This document shows positions 53,817 to 62,467 of a stretch of DNA of 64,000 nucleotides, in pieces (positions within the stretch are counted from its first letter, which is position 1; each line of letters begins with the position of its first letter). The stretch is taken from positions 1 to 64,000 of the forward strand of contig NZ_PDWW01000020.1 in the NCBI RefSeq assembly GCF_010093445.1. Reading direction: 5' to 3'. The notes beneath the pieces were generated by a model. That model worked only from the letters and a program-made list of their open reading frames with translations. It made no database searches and was not told the DNA's origin. Origin of the DNA: Pseudoxanthomonas japonensis (GTDB lineage: Bacteria; Pseudomonadota; Gammaproteobacteria; Xanthomonadales; Xanthomonadaceae). Position numbers and translations under genes: made by a program.

Positions 53817-53915
53817 CCCTTCCTCCGCCTGCGGGGGAAGGTGCCCGAAGGGCGGATGGGGGCGGACGTACCGCGATGCCCCCACCCCAGCCCTCCCCCG
53901 CAAGCGGAGGAGGGA
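53817..53915. repeat. Composite palindromic element between sufB and sufC
   Basis: Two outer hairpins, CCTTCCTCCGC-CT-GCGGGGGAAGG (53818-53841) and CCCTCCCCCGC-AA-GCGGAGGAGGG (53891-53914), each with one G/T or A/C mismatch, flank a centre with TGGGGGC (53857-53863) and GCCCCCA (53878-53884). The 99-nt structure has the look of a mosaic intergenic repeat inside the operon. Its copies are not found elsewhere in this window. Confidence 0.7.
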
Positions 53916-53940
53916 GCAGATCAACGAATCGGAAACGAAC

Positions 53941-54704
<764 letters not shown>

Positions 54705-54705
<1 letters not shown>

Positions 54706-55967
54706 TGAGTGCGCTGCTGGATTCCCTGTCGGCCGGCTTCACCGGCGATGCCGCCCGCCGCGCGGTGCTGGACGAGGCACTGCGCGACGGCCTGCCAGGC
54801 CCGCGCACCGAGGCCTGGAAGTACACCTCGCTGCGGCAGCTGGAGCGTCGCAGCTTCGCCGCCGTCGACGCGTTGCCGTCGCTGGACCCGATGCTGCTGG
54901 CCGATATCCCTGCGCCGCGCGCGGTGTTCGTCAACGGCCTCTACTCGGTCGCGCTGTCGCTGACGACCGACCTGCCGGACGGCGTCAGCCTGCAACTGCT
55001 GTCCGAGGCCTTGGCTGAGGGCGGCGATGCGGCACGCTTCCTGCAGCGCCGCTTCGAGCGTACGGACGAAGTGTTCGCGCGCCTCAATGCGGCGCTTGCG
55101 ACCGAAGGCGTGCTGCTGCGCGCCGAGCCGGGCGTACGCAGCGACCAGCCGTTGCACCTGGTCTTCATCGGGGCCGGCGATGGCACGGACCGCGCCTGGC
55201 ACCTGCGCAACCTGATCGAACTGCGTGCCGGTGCGGCATTGACGGTGGTCGAGCACCACCTGGCCATCGACAGCCACGCCCATTTCATCAATGCGCTGAG
55301 CCACGTGCACCTGGCCAAGGATGCACGCCTGACGCACGCCCGCATCGAGTCCGACAGCGAGCGCGCGACCACGCTGCTGCGCACCGATGCGGTGCTGGCG
55401 CGCGACAGCGAGTACCGTCGCGTGGACCTGGAACTCGGCGGCGCGCTGTCGCGGCACGAACTGAACGTCCGATTGGAAGGCGACGCCGCACGGCTCGTGG
55501 CCAATGGCGTACTGCTCGCCCACGGCCGTCGCCATGTCGACACGCGACTCGGCATCGACCACATCGGTCGCGACACCGCCTGCGAGCTAACGTGGCGCGG
55601 CCTGGGCGCGGGCCGCGGACGTGCCGTATTCCACGGCGGCATCCTGATCCGCGAAGGCGCGGACGGTACCGATGCCGCGCTGTCGAACAAGAACCTGTTG
55701 CTGTCAGCCAACGCGGAGATCGACACCCAGCCGGTGCTCGAGATCCATGCCGACGAAGTGAAAGCCGCGCATGGCGCCACGGTCGGCCAACTGGAGGCCA
55801 ACGCGTTGTTCTACCTGCGCTCGCGTGGCCTGCCGCAGGCTGAAGCACAGCAACTGCTGACGGCCGCGTTCTGCCGCGAGCCGCTGTCCGCCATCGAGGA
55901 TCCCCGCCTGCGCGACCTGCTGGTCGCGCGCGTCGACGCCGCCCTCGCCAACGTGGGCGTCGCATGA
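54705..55967 (+). CDS. sufD: SufD, SufB paralogue
   Basis: SufBCD complex subunit, needed for iron acquisition by the scaffold. A 420-residue beta-helix protein with the SufD pattern GPRTEAWKYTSL at the start and a C-terminal SRGLPQAEAQQLLTAAFC segment. TGATG with sufC and ATGA with sufS show translational coupling at both ends. Confidence 0.95.
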
Positions 55968-57217
55968 ATCACGAAGTCAGCGCACCGCCGACGATGGATG
56001 CCACCATCGACTGGAATCGCGTCCGCGCGGACTTCCCGTTGCTAACGCGGCAGGTCAACGGCAAACCGCTGATCTACCTGGACAGCGCCAACACGGGACA
56101 GAAGCCGGGCTCCGTCATCCAGACGGTCGACGACTTCTACCGGCAGCACAACGCCAACGTCAGCCGCGCCGTGCATACGCTGGGCACGGAGGCCACCGAA
56201 GCCTATGAAGGTGCGCGCAAGACCCTGGCGCGCTTCCTCAACGTGCGGCCGGACGAACTGGTGCTGTGCAGCGGCACGACGTTCGCGATCAACTTGGTCG
56301 CGTATTCGTGGGCGCTGCCGCGCCTGCAGGCCGGCGACACGATCCTCGTCTCGCGCATGGAGCACCATGCCAACATCGTGCCGTGGCAGCTGGTAGCCCA
56401 ACGCACCGGCGCCACGATCAAGGTCGCCGAGATCCGTGAGGACGGCACGCTCGACCTGGATGCACTGCTTGCAGCGATGACGGGCGACGTGAAACTGCTC
56501 GCCCTCACCCATACCTCGAACGTACTGGGTACCGTGAATCCCGTGCGGGAGATCTGCCGCGAGGCGCGCAAGCGTGGGATCGTCACCGTTGTGGATGGCT
56601 CGCAGGCCGTGCCGCATCGCGCCGTGGATGTCGCCGCGATCGGCTGCGACTTCTACGCACTGACCGGCCACAAGATGTGCGGCCCCACCGGTACCGGCGC
56701 GCTGTGGGCGCGCAAGGAACACCTGCAGGCCATGCCGCCCTTCATCGGCGGCGGCGAGATGATCAAGGAAGTCAGCTTCGACGGCACCGTGTTCAACGAC
56801 GCGCCGCACAAGTTCGAAGCCGGCACACCCAATATCGCGGGCTTCATCGGTCTGGGTGCTGCCGCGGAATACCTGGACGCGCTGGGCATGGCGAACGTCG
56901 AGGCGTGTGAAGCGGAACTGCTCGCGCACGCCACCGAAGAGCTGGACCGCATCGAAGGCCTGCGCATCTTCGGCCGGGCGCCCGACAAGGCGGCGGTGAT
57001 CTCCTTCCTGATCGAAGGCGCGCACGCGCACGATCTCGCGACCCTGCTGGACCTGGAGGGCGTCGCCGTCCGTTCCGGCCAGCATTGCGCGCACCCCTTG
57101 CTGCAGTTCTACGGCGTGGCCGCTACCCTGCGTGCCTCGTTCGCGTTCTACAACACGCACGAGGAAGTCGAGCATTTCGTCGCTGCGCTCAAGAAGGCCC
57201 GGAGCCTGCTGGCCTGA
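55964..57217 (+). CDS. sufS: SufS cysteine desulfurase (group II)
   Basis: PLP enzyme that takes sulfur from cysteine for cluster assembly. The 417-residue protein has the PLP lysine in TGHKMCG (K237) and the reactive cysteine in SGQHCAHPL (C374). Group II desulfurases need a sulfur acceptor (SufE or SufU); no such gene lies in this operon. ATG overlaps sufD by 4 nt. Confidence 0.96.
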   Translation: MNHEVSAPPTMDATIDWNRVRADFPLLTRQVNGKPLIYLDSANTGQKPGSVIQTVDDFYRQHNANVSRAVHTLGTEATEAYEGARKTLARFLNVRPDELVLCSGTTFAINLVAYSWALPRLQAGDTILVSRMEHHANIVPWQLVAQRTGATIKVAEIREDGTLDLDALLAAMTGDVKLLALTHTSNVLGTVNPVREICREARKRGIVTVVDGSQAVPHRAVDVAAIGCDFYALTGHKMCGPTGTGALWARKEHLQAMPPFIGGGEMIKEVSFDGTVFNDAPHKFEAGTPNIAGFIGLGAAAEYLDALGMANVEACEAELLAHATEELDRIEGLRIFGRAPDKAAVISFLIEGAHAHDLATLLDLEGVAVRSGQHCAHPLLQFYGVAATLRASFAFYNTHEEVEHFVAALKKARSLLA

Positions 57218-57223
57218 CGGTGT

Positions 57224-57244
57224 GGACCGCCGTGACGGCGGTCC
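57224..57244 (+). terminator. Hairpin between sufS and the GNAT gene
   Basis: A perfect inverted repeat GGACCGCCGT-G-ACGGCGGTCC starts 6 nt after the sufS stop. No T-run. A TACAAT box (57251-57256) stands directly before the GNAT start at 57263, suggesting a partial stop and an internal promoter giving a nearly leaderless transcript. Confidence 0.45.
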
Positions 57245-57262
57245 GCACCCTACAATGCGCGG

Positions 57263-57805
57263 ATGGATACCCCGACCTTCCGCGCCGCCACGGCGGCTGA
57301 CATCCCCGCCCTCGTTTCCCTGGTGACCTCCGCCTACCGTGGCGACGTCAGCAAGCAGGGCTGGACCACCGAAGCCGACATGCTGGATGGGCAGCGCATC
57401 GATGCCGAGGTGCTCCGCAAGGACATAGAACGACCGCGCAGCCGCATCGTGCTGGCCGAACGCGGGGACGGCGACCTGCTGGCCTGTGCGCACGTAGCGG
57501 AAGAAGACGGCGCAGGCTATTTCGGCATGTTTTCGGTCCGTCCCGACCTGCAGGGCGGCGGCGTCGGCAAGGCGGTGCTGGCGGAGGCCGAGCGCGTCGC
57601 GCGCGAGGACTGGGGGCTCCCGGCCATGCGCATGACCGTGATCGACATCCGCGACGAACTGATCGCGTTCTACGAGCGCCGTGGTTACATGCGCACCGGC
57701 ATCAAGAAGCCGTTCCCCTACGGCGATGAGCGCTACGGCATCCCCAAACGCGACGACCTGCGCTTCGAGGTGCTGGAGAAGCCGCTGACGGGAGCACGCG
57801 CATGA
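57263..57805 (+). CDS. GNAT-family acetyltransferase
   Basis: A 180-residue GCN5-like N-acetyltransferase with the acetyl-CoA loop in VRPDLQGGGVGKAVLAEAE (Q/RxxGxG/A) and the C-terminal FYERRGYMRTG strand. Such a gene is often found in xanthomonad suf operons; the acceptor is unknown. It overlaps the Rieske gene by 4 nt, so these two are translated together. Confidence 0.9.
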   Translation: MDTPTFRAATAADIPALVSLVTSAYRGDVSKQGWTTEADMLDGQRIDAEVLRKDIERPRSRIVLAERGDGDLLACAHVAEEDGAGYFGMFSVRPDLQGGGVGKAVLAEAERVAREDWGLPAMRMTVIDIRDELIAFYERRGYMRTGIKKPFPYGDERYGIPKRDDLRFEVLEKPLTGARA

Positions 57806-58134
57806 GCGGGAACTGGACCTTCGTCTGCGCGACGGGCGAGCTGTTGCCCGGGGAAATGAAGACCGTGTTCGACGAGGTCACCGGTACCCCGATCATGGTG
57901 GTCAACCATGACGGCGAGGTGTACGCGCTCGAGGACAAGTGCAGCCACGAGGACTTCGAGCTGTCCTCCGGCACTTTTGATCCTGTGGAGGCCAGCATCG
58001 AATGCGTTCTCCATGGCGCCCGCTTTGACGTCCGGGACGGGCGGGCCTTGTGCGCACCGGCGTATTCGCCGGTAGCCAAGTTCCCCACCAAGCTGGAGCA
58101 TGGCGGCATCTGGACACGCGACGACCGGGACTGA
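57802..58134 (+). CDS. Rieske [2Fe-2S] ferredoxin-like protein
   Basis: A 110-residue Rieske protein with both cluster motifs, CSHEDF (C47, H49) and CVLHGARFD (C68, H71). Similar small ferredoxin subunits occur at the end of suf operons, where they may serve as test substrates or electron donors for cluster assembly. No oxygenase partner is next to it. Ends the suf block; its 3' neighbour is an iron-regulated promoter. Confidence 0.95.
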   Translation: MSGNWTFVCATGELLPGEMKTVFDEVTGTPIMVVNHDGEVYALEDKCSHEDFELSSGTFDPVEASIECVLHGARFDVRDGRALCAPAYSPVAKFPTKLEHGGIWTRDDRD

Positions 58135-58187
58135 GTGCCCTGCCCCGGCTCCCCGCGCCAGCGTTGTAAAGCCGATGTTGTAATCGC

Positions 58188-58205
58188 GAATAATTCTCAT
58201 TATTC
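58188..58205 (+). promoter_or_regulatory. Fur-box-like operator, receptor 1 unit
   Basis: Inverted repeat GAATAAT-TCTC-ATTATTC, close to the classic Fur consensus GATAATGATAATCATTATC. A TTGTAA (58178-58183) and TATTCT (58201-58206) at 17-nt spacing could form the promoter that Fur would cover. Upstream of the small ORF and first TonB receptor. Confidence 0.72.
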
Positions 58206-58252
58206 TGGCGCCCCGCCTGCGACCGGCTGTCGCAGCCCGCGCCCGGATCCGC

Positions 58253-58624
58253 TTGACCCCTCTCTTCGCCGCCGCTGCCCGTATCGTCGCCTGCCTGCTG
58301 CTGGGCTGCGTACTGCTGGCCGTGGCTCGCGACAAGGCGGCGCCGGTCGCCGATCGCCTGGCGACGTCGTCCGTTCCGCTGGCGGCACTCCTTGTCAGTG
58401 GCGATGCCGATCACCAGGATGCCGCCTGCGTGAAGGCGCCATCCGGTCTGCAAACACCGGAGTCCGGCGCCACGAAGACGGAAGCGGAGCCCGACCTCCC
58501 CTTCGGTTGCCCGCGCGCCGCGCGGCCCGACCTGGTGCTCTGGCGTCCGATCAGGCTGCGTGATGCCTCGCCGGCCATGCGACGCAGCGCCTCCCTTGGG
58601 CGCGGCCCTCCGCGCGCCACCTGA
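58253..58624 (+). CDS. Small membrane-anchored ORF before receptor 1, unknown
   Basis: A 123-residue ORF starting at TTG. It has an N-terminal hydrophobic stretch (residues 4-24, RIVACLLLGCVLLAVAR) then an Ala/Pro/Arg-rich hydrophilic tail with no recognised domain. The ADHQ motif at 52-55 finds a loose echo (SDHQ) in the counterpart ORF before receptor 2. It lies between a Fur-box promoter and the receptor gene, with 152 nt to the receptor start. The long antisense frame here is unlikely to be coding, but expression of this ORF is also unproven. Confidence 0.5.
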   Translation: MTPLFAAAARIVACLLLGCVLLAVARDKAAPVADRLATSSVPLAALLVSGDADHQDAACVKAPSGLQTPESGATKTEAEPDLPFGCPRAARPDLVLWRPIRLRDASPAMRRSASLGRGPPRAT

Positions 58625-58776
58625 GCAGGGCGCACGTCACCGACGTGCACTCCCACGTCGCCTGCCCGCCCCTTTCCCGACCTTGTCCCGGCCGCAGTCC
58701 GATCCCGGCTGCGCGCATCTCCTTTCCCTTCCCGCCAGCCTTCGCCAACGGGTGCCCCACCACCTTGAGGATGCTC

Positions 58777-61038
58777 ATGAACCTTCGTCATTCCCCGCTT
58801 ACCGCCGCCCTGTTGCTGGCGATCGCCACGCCGGTCCTGGCCGCCCCCGCCGGAGAAGCACCCGCCGATGCATCGAGCCAGGCCAAACAGCTCGACACGG
58901 TCGAAGTCCACGGCGAACGCGTGCGCAAGGCCAGTTCGCCCAAGTACACCGAGGAACTGGTCGACACGCCGCAGACCATCACCGTGGTCACCAGCGAAGT
59001 GATGGCGCAGCAGAACCTGCTCGGCCTTCGCGACGTGCTCAGCACCCTGCCCGGCATCACCTTCGGCGCAGGCGAAGGCGGTGGCGGTTATGGCGACAGC
59101 ATCAATCTGCGCGGTTTCAACGCGACCACTGACATCACGGTCGACGGCGTGCGGGACAGCGCGCAGTACACCCGCACTGACAACTTCAATCTGGAGTCCA
59201 TCGAGCTCGTCAACGGCGCCAACTCCGCGATGTCCGGCGCCGGGTCCGTGGGTGGCAACATCAACCTCGTGAGCAAGACGGCACGCGAAGGCAATTTCAG
59301 TACGTTCACGCTGGGTGCTGGCACCGACAGCTTCGGGCGCGCCACCGTGGACAGCAATCACGACTTCGGCACCGGCCAGGCACTGCGCGTCAACGCCATG
59401 GTCCATCGCAACGACGTCGCGGACCGTGATGTGGAGGAATACAAGCGCTGGGGCATCGCGCCTTCGTTCGCGATCGGCCTGGGTTCCGACACCCGCTTCA
59501 CGCTGAGCTACCTGCACCAGCACGACGAGAACATCCCGGAATACGGTCTGCCCTACTTCGCAGCCTACGGCGGCCTGCTGCCCGGCATCAGCCGAAATGC
59601 CTACTTCGGCTACCGCAACATGGACAGGCAGGAGATCGATGTCGACATGCTGACCGGCGTCTTCGAGCACGACTTCAACGACCGGACCTCTCTGCGCAGC
59701 CTCGCCCGTTACCAGAAGGTCGACCAGCACACGCTGGTGAACCCGACGCAGGGTGCCTGGTGCCTGGACAGCGGCATCAATCCGTCCACGGGCGCGGCCT
59801 GTACCGGCACCATGCTGCCGGGGACATACCAGCCATCCGGCCCCCGTGGCACCACGCGCGACACCACCAACGGATTGGCGCTCAGCCAGACCGACCTGAC
59901 GGCACGCTTCACCACCGGCAGCGTGGAGCATGCGCTGGTTGCGGGCTTCTCGTTCATGCATGAAACCTACGAACTGGACAACGGCAACACCCAGCGCAAC
60001 GCGGATGGCACGGCTCCCGCGTACCCGGTGATGGACATCCATAACCCGGACAATGTCTATGCCGGTCCCTTGAACTACATCCGCACCGGTCACACGGACG
60101 GCACGCTGGACAACCAGGCCATCTATGCCTTCGACACACTGAAGTTCAACCCGAAATGGGAACTGGCCCTGGGCGCGCGCTATGAACACAACGAGGGCGA
60201 CACGCGCACGCTCACCTATGCGACACCGGCGGCTGGCGGTGCCATCACTGTCGGCCCCACTTTCCGAAACGAGGAGGACCTGTTCTCCTACCGTGCAGGT
60301 CTTCTGTTCAAGCCCGCCGACAACGGCAGCGTCTACCTGTCCTACGCCAACTCGAAGACGCCCTCCAAGGCATCGGTCAACGGCGCCTGCACCGCGCAGA
60401 CCTGCGAAGTGGATCCTGAAACCGCGGTCAACATCGAGCTGGGTACCAAGTGGAATCTGTTGGACGAGCGGCTGGCCGTGACGGCGGCGCTGTTCCGCAA
60501 CGAACGCCAGAACTACAAGGTGGCCGATCCCAACAACCCGGACAATCCGTCGGGCATGCAGCAGCTGGACGGCAAGGCGCGCGTGGACGGCATCGCGCTG
60601 GGCGTGGCGGGCAACATCACGCGCGCGTGGTCGATCTTCGCCAACTACACCTACCTGGACAGCGAGGTCCTGCAGAGCGTGTCGGATCGCGTACTGGAGG
60701 ACACGGGCATCGATGCCCAGGCCGGCAATCCGCTGCCCAACACGCCGGAGCACTCTGCCAGCGCGTGGACGACGTATGCGCTGCAAGGCTGGACATTCGG
60801 CTACGGCGTCACCTACCAGGGCGACTTCTACACCGCGAGTACGGCCAACGCACCTCGCGTGAAGAGCTACACCATGCACCGGGCGATGGCAGGCTACCAG
60901 TTCAACGCGCGCTTCGGATTGCAGTTGAATATCGACAATCTGTTCGACAAGCAATACTTCACGCGGGTACGCAACAATGGCTGGGCGACGCCTGGCGCGG
61001 CACGCTCGGCCGTGCTGACGGCCACCTTCAAGTTCTGA
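58777..61038 (+). CDS. fiu: TonB-dependent siderophore receptor, Fiu-like
   Basis: Outer-membrane receptor for catecholate-type siderophores or their breakdown products. The 753-residue protein has a signal peptide (cleaved near residue 22), a plug domain (QLDTVEVHGERV, LVDTPQTITVVTSEVM, INLRGFNATTDITVDGVRD) and a 22-strand barrel ending in aromatic FKF. It resembles Fiu/PiuA, and the piuC-type gene follows. Two ATGs compete (58771 and 58777); GAGG at 58767-58770 fits the second. Confidence 0.9.
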   Translation: MNLRHSPLTAALLLAIATPVLAAPAGEAPADASSQAKQLDTVEVHGERVRKASSPKYTEELVDTPQTITVVTSEVMAQQNLLGLRDVLSTLPGITFGAGEGGGGYGDSINLRGFNATTDITVDGVRDSAQYTRTDNFNLESIELVNGANSAMSGAGSVGGNINLVSKTAREGNFSTFTLGAGTDSFGRATVDSNHDFGTGQALRVNAMVHRNDVADRDVEEYKRWGIAPSFAIGLGSDTRFTLSYLHQHDENIPEYGLPYFAAYGGLLPGISRNAYFGYRNMDRQEIDVDMLTGVFEHDFNDRTSLRSLARYQKVDQHTLVNPTQGAWCLDSGINPSTGAACTGTMLPGTYQPSGPRGTTRDTTNGLALSQTDLTARFTTGSVEHALVAGFSFMHETYELDNGNTQRNADGTAPAYPVMDIHNPDNVYAGPLNYIRTGHTDGTLDNQAIYAFDTLKFNPKWELALGARYEHNEGDTRTLTYATPAAGGAITVGPTFRNEEDLFSYRAGLLFKPADNGSVYLSYANSKTPSKASVNGACTAQTCEVDPETAVNIELGTKWNLLDERLAVTAALFRNERQNYKVADPNNPDNPSGMQQLDGKARVDGIALGVAGNITRAWSIFANYTYLDSEVLQSVSDRVLEDTGIDAQAGNPLPNTPEHSASAWTTYALQGWTFGYGVTYQGDFYTASTANAPRVKSYTMHRAMAGYQFNARFGLQLNIDNLFDKQYFTRVRNNGWATPGAARSAVLTATFKF

Positions 61039-61113
61039 GGCGCGTGATGCCGTAGTTCCTGCGCCCCGTCCGTGCACAATGGGCGGGGCGCTTCCGTTGC
61101 GAGGTCAACCACT

Positions 61114-61800
61114 ATGCTGCTGGCGATTCCCGATGTCCTCACGTCCTCGCAGGTCGCACAGGCTCGCGCACTGCTGGACGCAGCTGATTGGGCCGATGGC
61201 CGCATCACGGCCGGCTACCAGTCAGCCAAGGCCAAGGACAACGCCCAGTTGCCGGAGGACGCTCCAGCAGCGCGCGATGTCGGCGCACTGATCCTGGACG
61301 CGCTGTCGCGCAACAGCACCTTCTTCTCGGCCGCGCTGCCCAGGCGCATCTATCCGCCGCTGTTCAATCGGTACCGTGGCGGGCAGTCGTTCGGCTACCA
61401 CGTCGACAACGCCATCCGCTACGACCGCAGCCGGGGCGGTGTGGATCCGGTGCGCACCGACCTGTCGGCAACGCTCTTCCTCAGCGCCCCCGACGAGTAC
61501 GACGGCGGTGAACTGGTCATCGAGGACACCTTCGGCACCCAGACCGTGAAATTGCCTGCCGGCCACATGGTCCTTTACCCGGGTACCAGCCTGCACAAGG
61601 TCACGCCGGTGACACGCGGCGCACGCGTTGCCTCGTTCTTCTGGCTGCAGAGCATGGTGCGCGACGACGGCCAGCGGCGACTGATGTTCGAACTGGACGT
61701 TTCGATACGGCGCCTGACCGCGGATGTGCCCGAACACCCTGCCCTGGTGCAGCTGACCGGCGTGTACCACAACCTGCTCAGGCAGTGGACCGACATCTAA
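61114..61800 (+). CDS. piuC: PiuC/YbiX-type Fe(II)/2-oxoglutarate dioxygenase
   Basis: PKHD-type hydroxylase usually found next to Fiu/PiuA receptors. The 228-residue protein has the iron ligands in YHVDN (H96, D98) and SLHKVTP (H161), with the 2-oxoglutarate Arg in TRGARV near 169-171. Substrate unknown; loss of the homologue affects use of siderophore-antibiotic conjugates in other species. The start at 61114 gives the standard length; an upstream start adds 14 residues. Confidence 0.93.
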   Translation: MLLAIPDVLTSSQVAQARALLDAADWADGRITAGYQSAKAKDNAQLPEDAPAARDVGALILDALSRNSTFFSAALPRRIYPPLFNRYRGGQSFGYHVDNAIRYDRSRGGVDPVRTDLSATLFLSAPDEYDGGELVIEDTFGTQTVKLPAGHMVLYPGTSLHKVTPVTRGARVASFFWLQSMVRDDGQRRLMFELDVSIRRLTADVPEHPALVQLTGVYHNLLRQWTDI

Positions 61801-61828
61801 CCTTCCAGCAAATAGGATTCATCCCTTT

Positions 61829-61858
61829 TTGCATTTGAGAAGTATTCTCACTTACTAT
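61829..61858 (+). promoter_or_regulatory. Promoter with Fur-box-like repeat, receptor 2 unit
   Basis: TTGCAT (61829-61834), 18-nt spacer, TACTAT (61853-61858). The perfect inverted repeat TGAGAA-GTA-TTCTCA (61836-61850) fills the spacer, the right place for Fur repression. It is a less exact Fur match than the first site. Confidence 0.58.
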
Positions 61859-61901
61859 AGCCCCGTTCAGCCTGCCTCCAAGGCAGGTTCCGGGGACTCG
61901 C

Positions 61902-62366
61902 TTGATCTACCCACCGCCAAGTTCCAGACGTTCCAAGCGCGCACTGCCGCCGCCGCGCGCGCGCCTGGCGTGGCGGTCTGTCGCGGGCTGGGGACTCCTG
62001 ATCCTGGTGCTGGGCATGGTGATGTCGGTAGCCACGCTGTCCCGCCGCGGTGGCAGCGACCACCAGGCAGCGAACACCTTTGTCGAGCCCGCCGTCGCCC
62101 AGCATGACCTGAGTGAGGATGACCCCCCGCTCGAATCCAAGCATCAGGCGTCACCGGCCAAGAAGCCCCGCCTGAAGACGCTGCTGGTCCAGACCATGCC
62201 GGCCACAGATCCGGTGCAGCGCCTGGCCTTCCACCTGTGCTCGTGCGATGCCGCTCCCACGCCGCACCACGTTGCCCGGCATACCGCGCCCGAGCCCCGC
62301 TCGCGCCGCAGAGATCCCGTCCTGCGCCTGCATCCAGGCCAGGCACCTCCCCGCCTCGTCGCCTGA
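61902..62366 (+). CDS. Small membrane-anchored ORF before receptor 2, unknown
   Basis: A 154-residue ORF starting at TTG, preceded by CGGGGACTCGC. A basic N-terminus (SSRRSKRALPPPRARLAWR) leads into one TM helix (about 28-46, VAGWGLLILVLGMVMSVAT), then a Pro/His/Arg-rich tail with SDHQ just after the helix. It holds the same position as the ORF before receptor 1: after an iron-type promoter, before a receptor. Orientation by the positive-inside rule puts the tail in the periplasm. No family recognised; expression is unproven. Confidence 0.5.
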   Translation: MIYPPPSSRRSKRALPPPRARLAWRSVAGWGLLILVLGMVMSVATLSRRGGSDHQAANTFVEPAVAQHDLSEDDPPLESKHQASPAKKPRLKTLLVQTMPATDPVQRLAFHLCSCDAAPTPHHVARHTAPEPRSRRRDPVLRLHPGQAPPRLVA

Positions 62367-62467
62367 CGCGCGTGCCGGCGCCATGCCGGCAATTCACCTC
62401 CATCACCCCTTCGTGCGAGCGCTGACGCCAGCGCCCTGCCTTCCGCTTCCTACTTCATGTGAACGCC

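Noticed and set aside
58411-61077. An 888-codon open frame antisense to the Fiu-like receptor
   Set aside because: It mirrors the GC-rich codon pattern of the receptor; its product is His/Val/Arg-rich with no domain, while the sense strand encodes a clear receptor.
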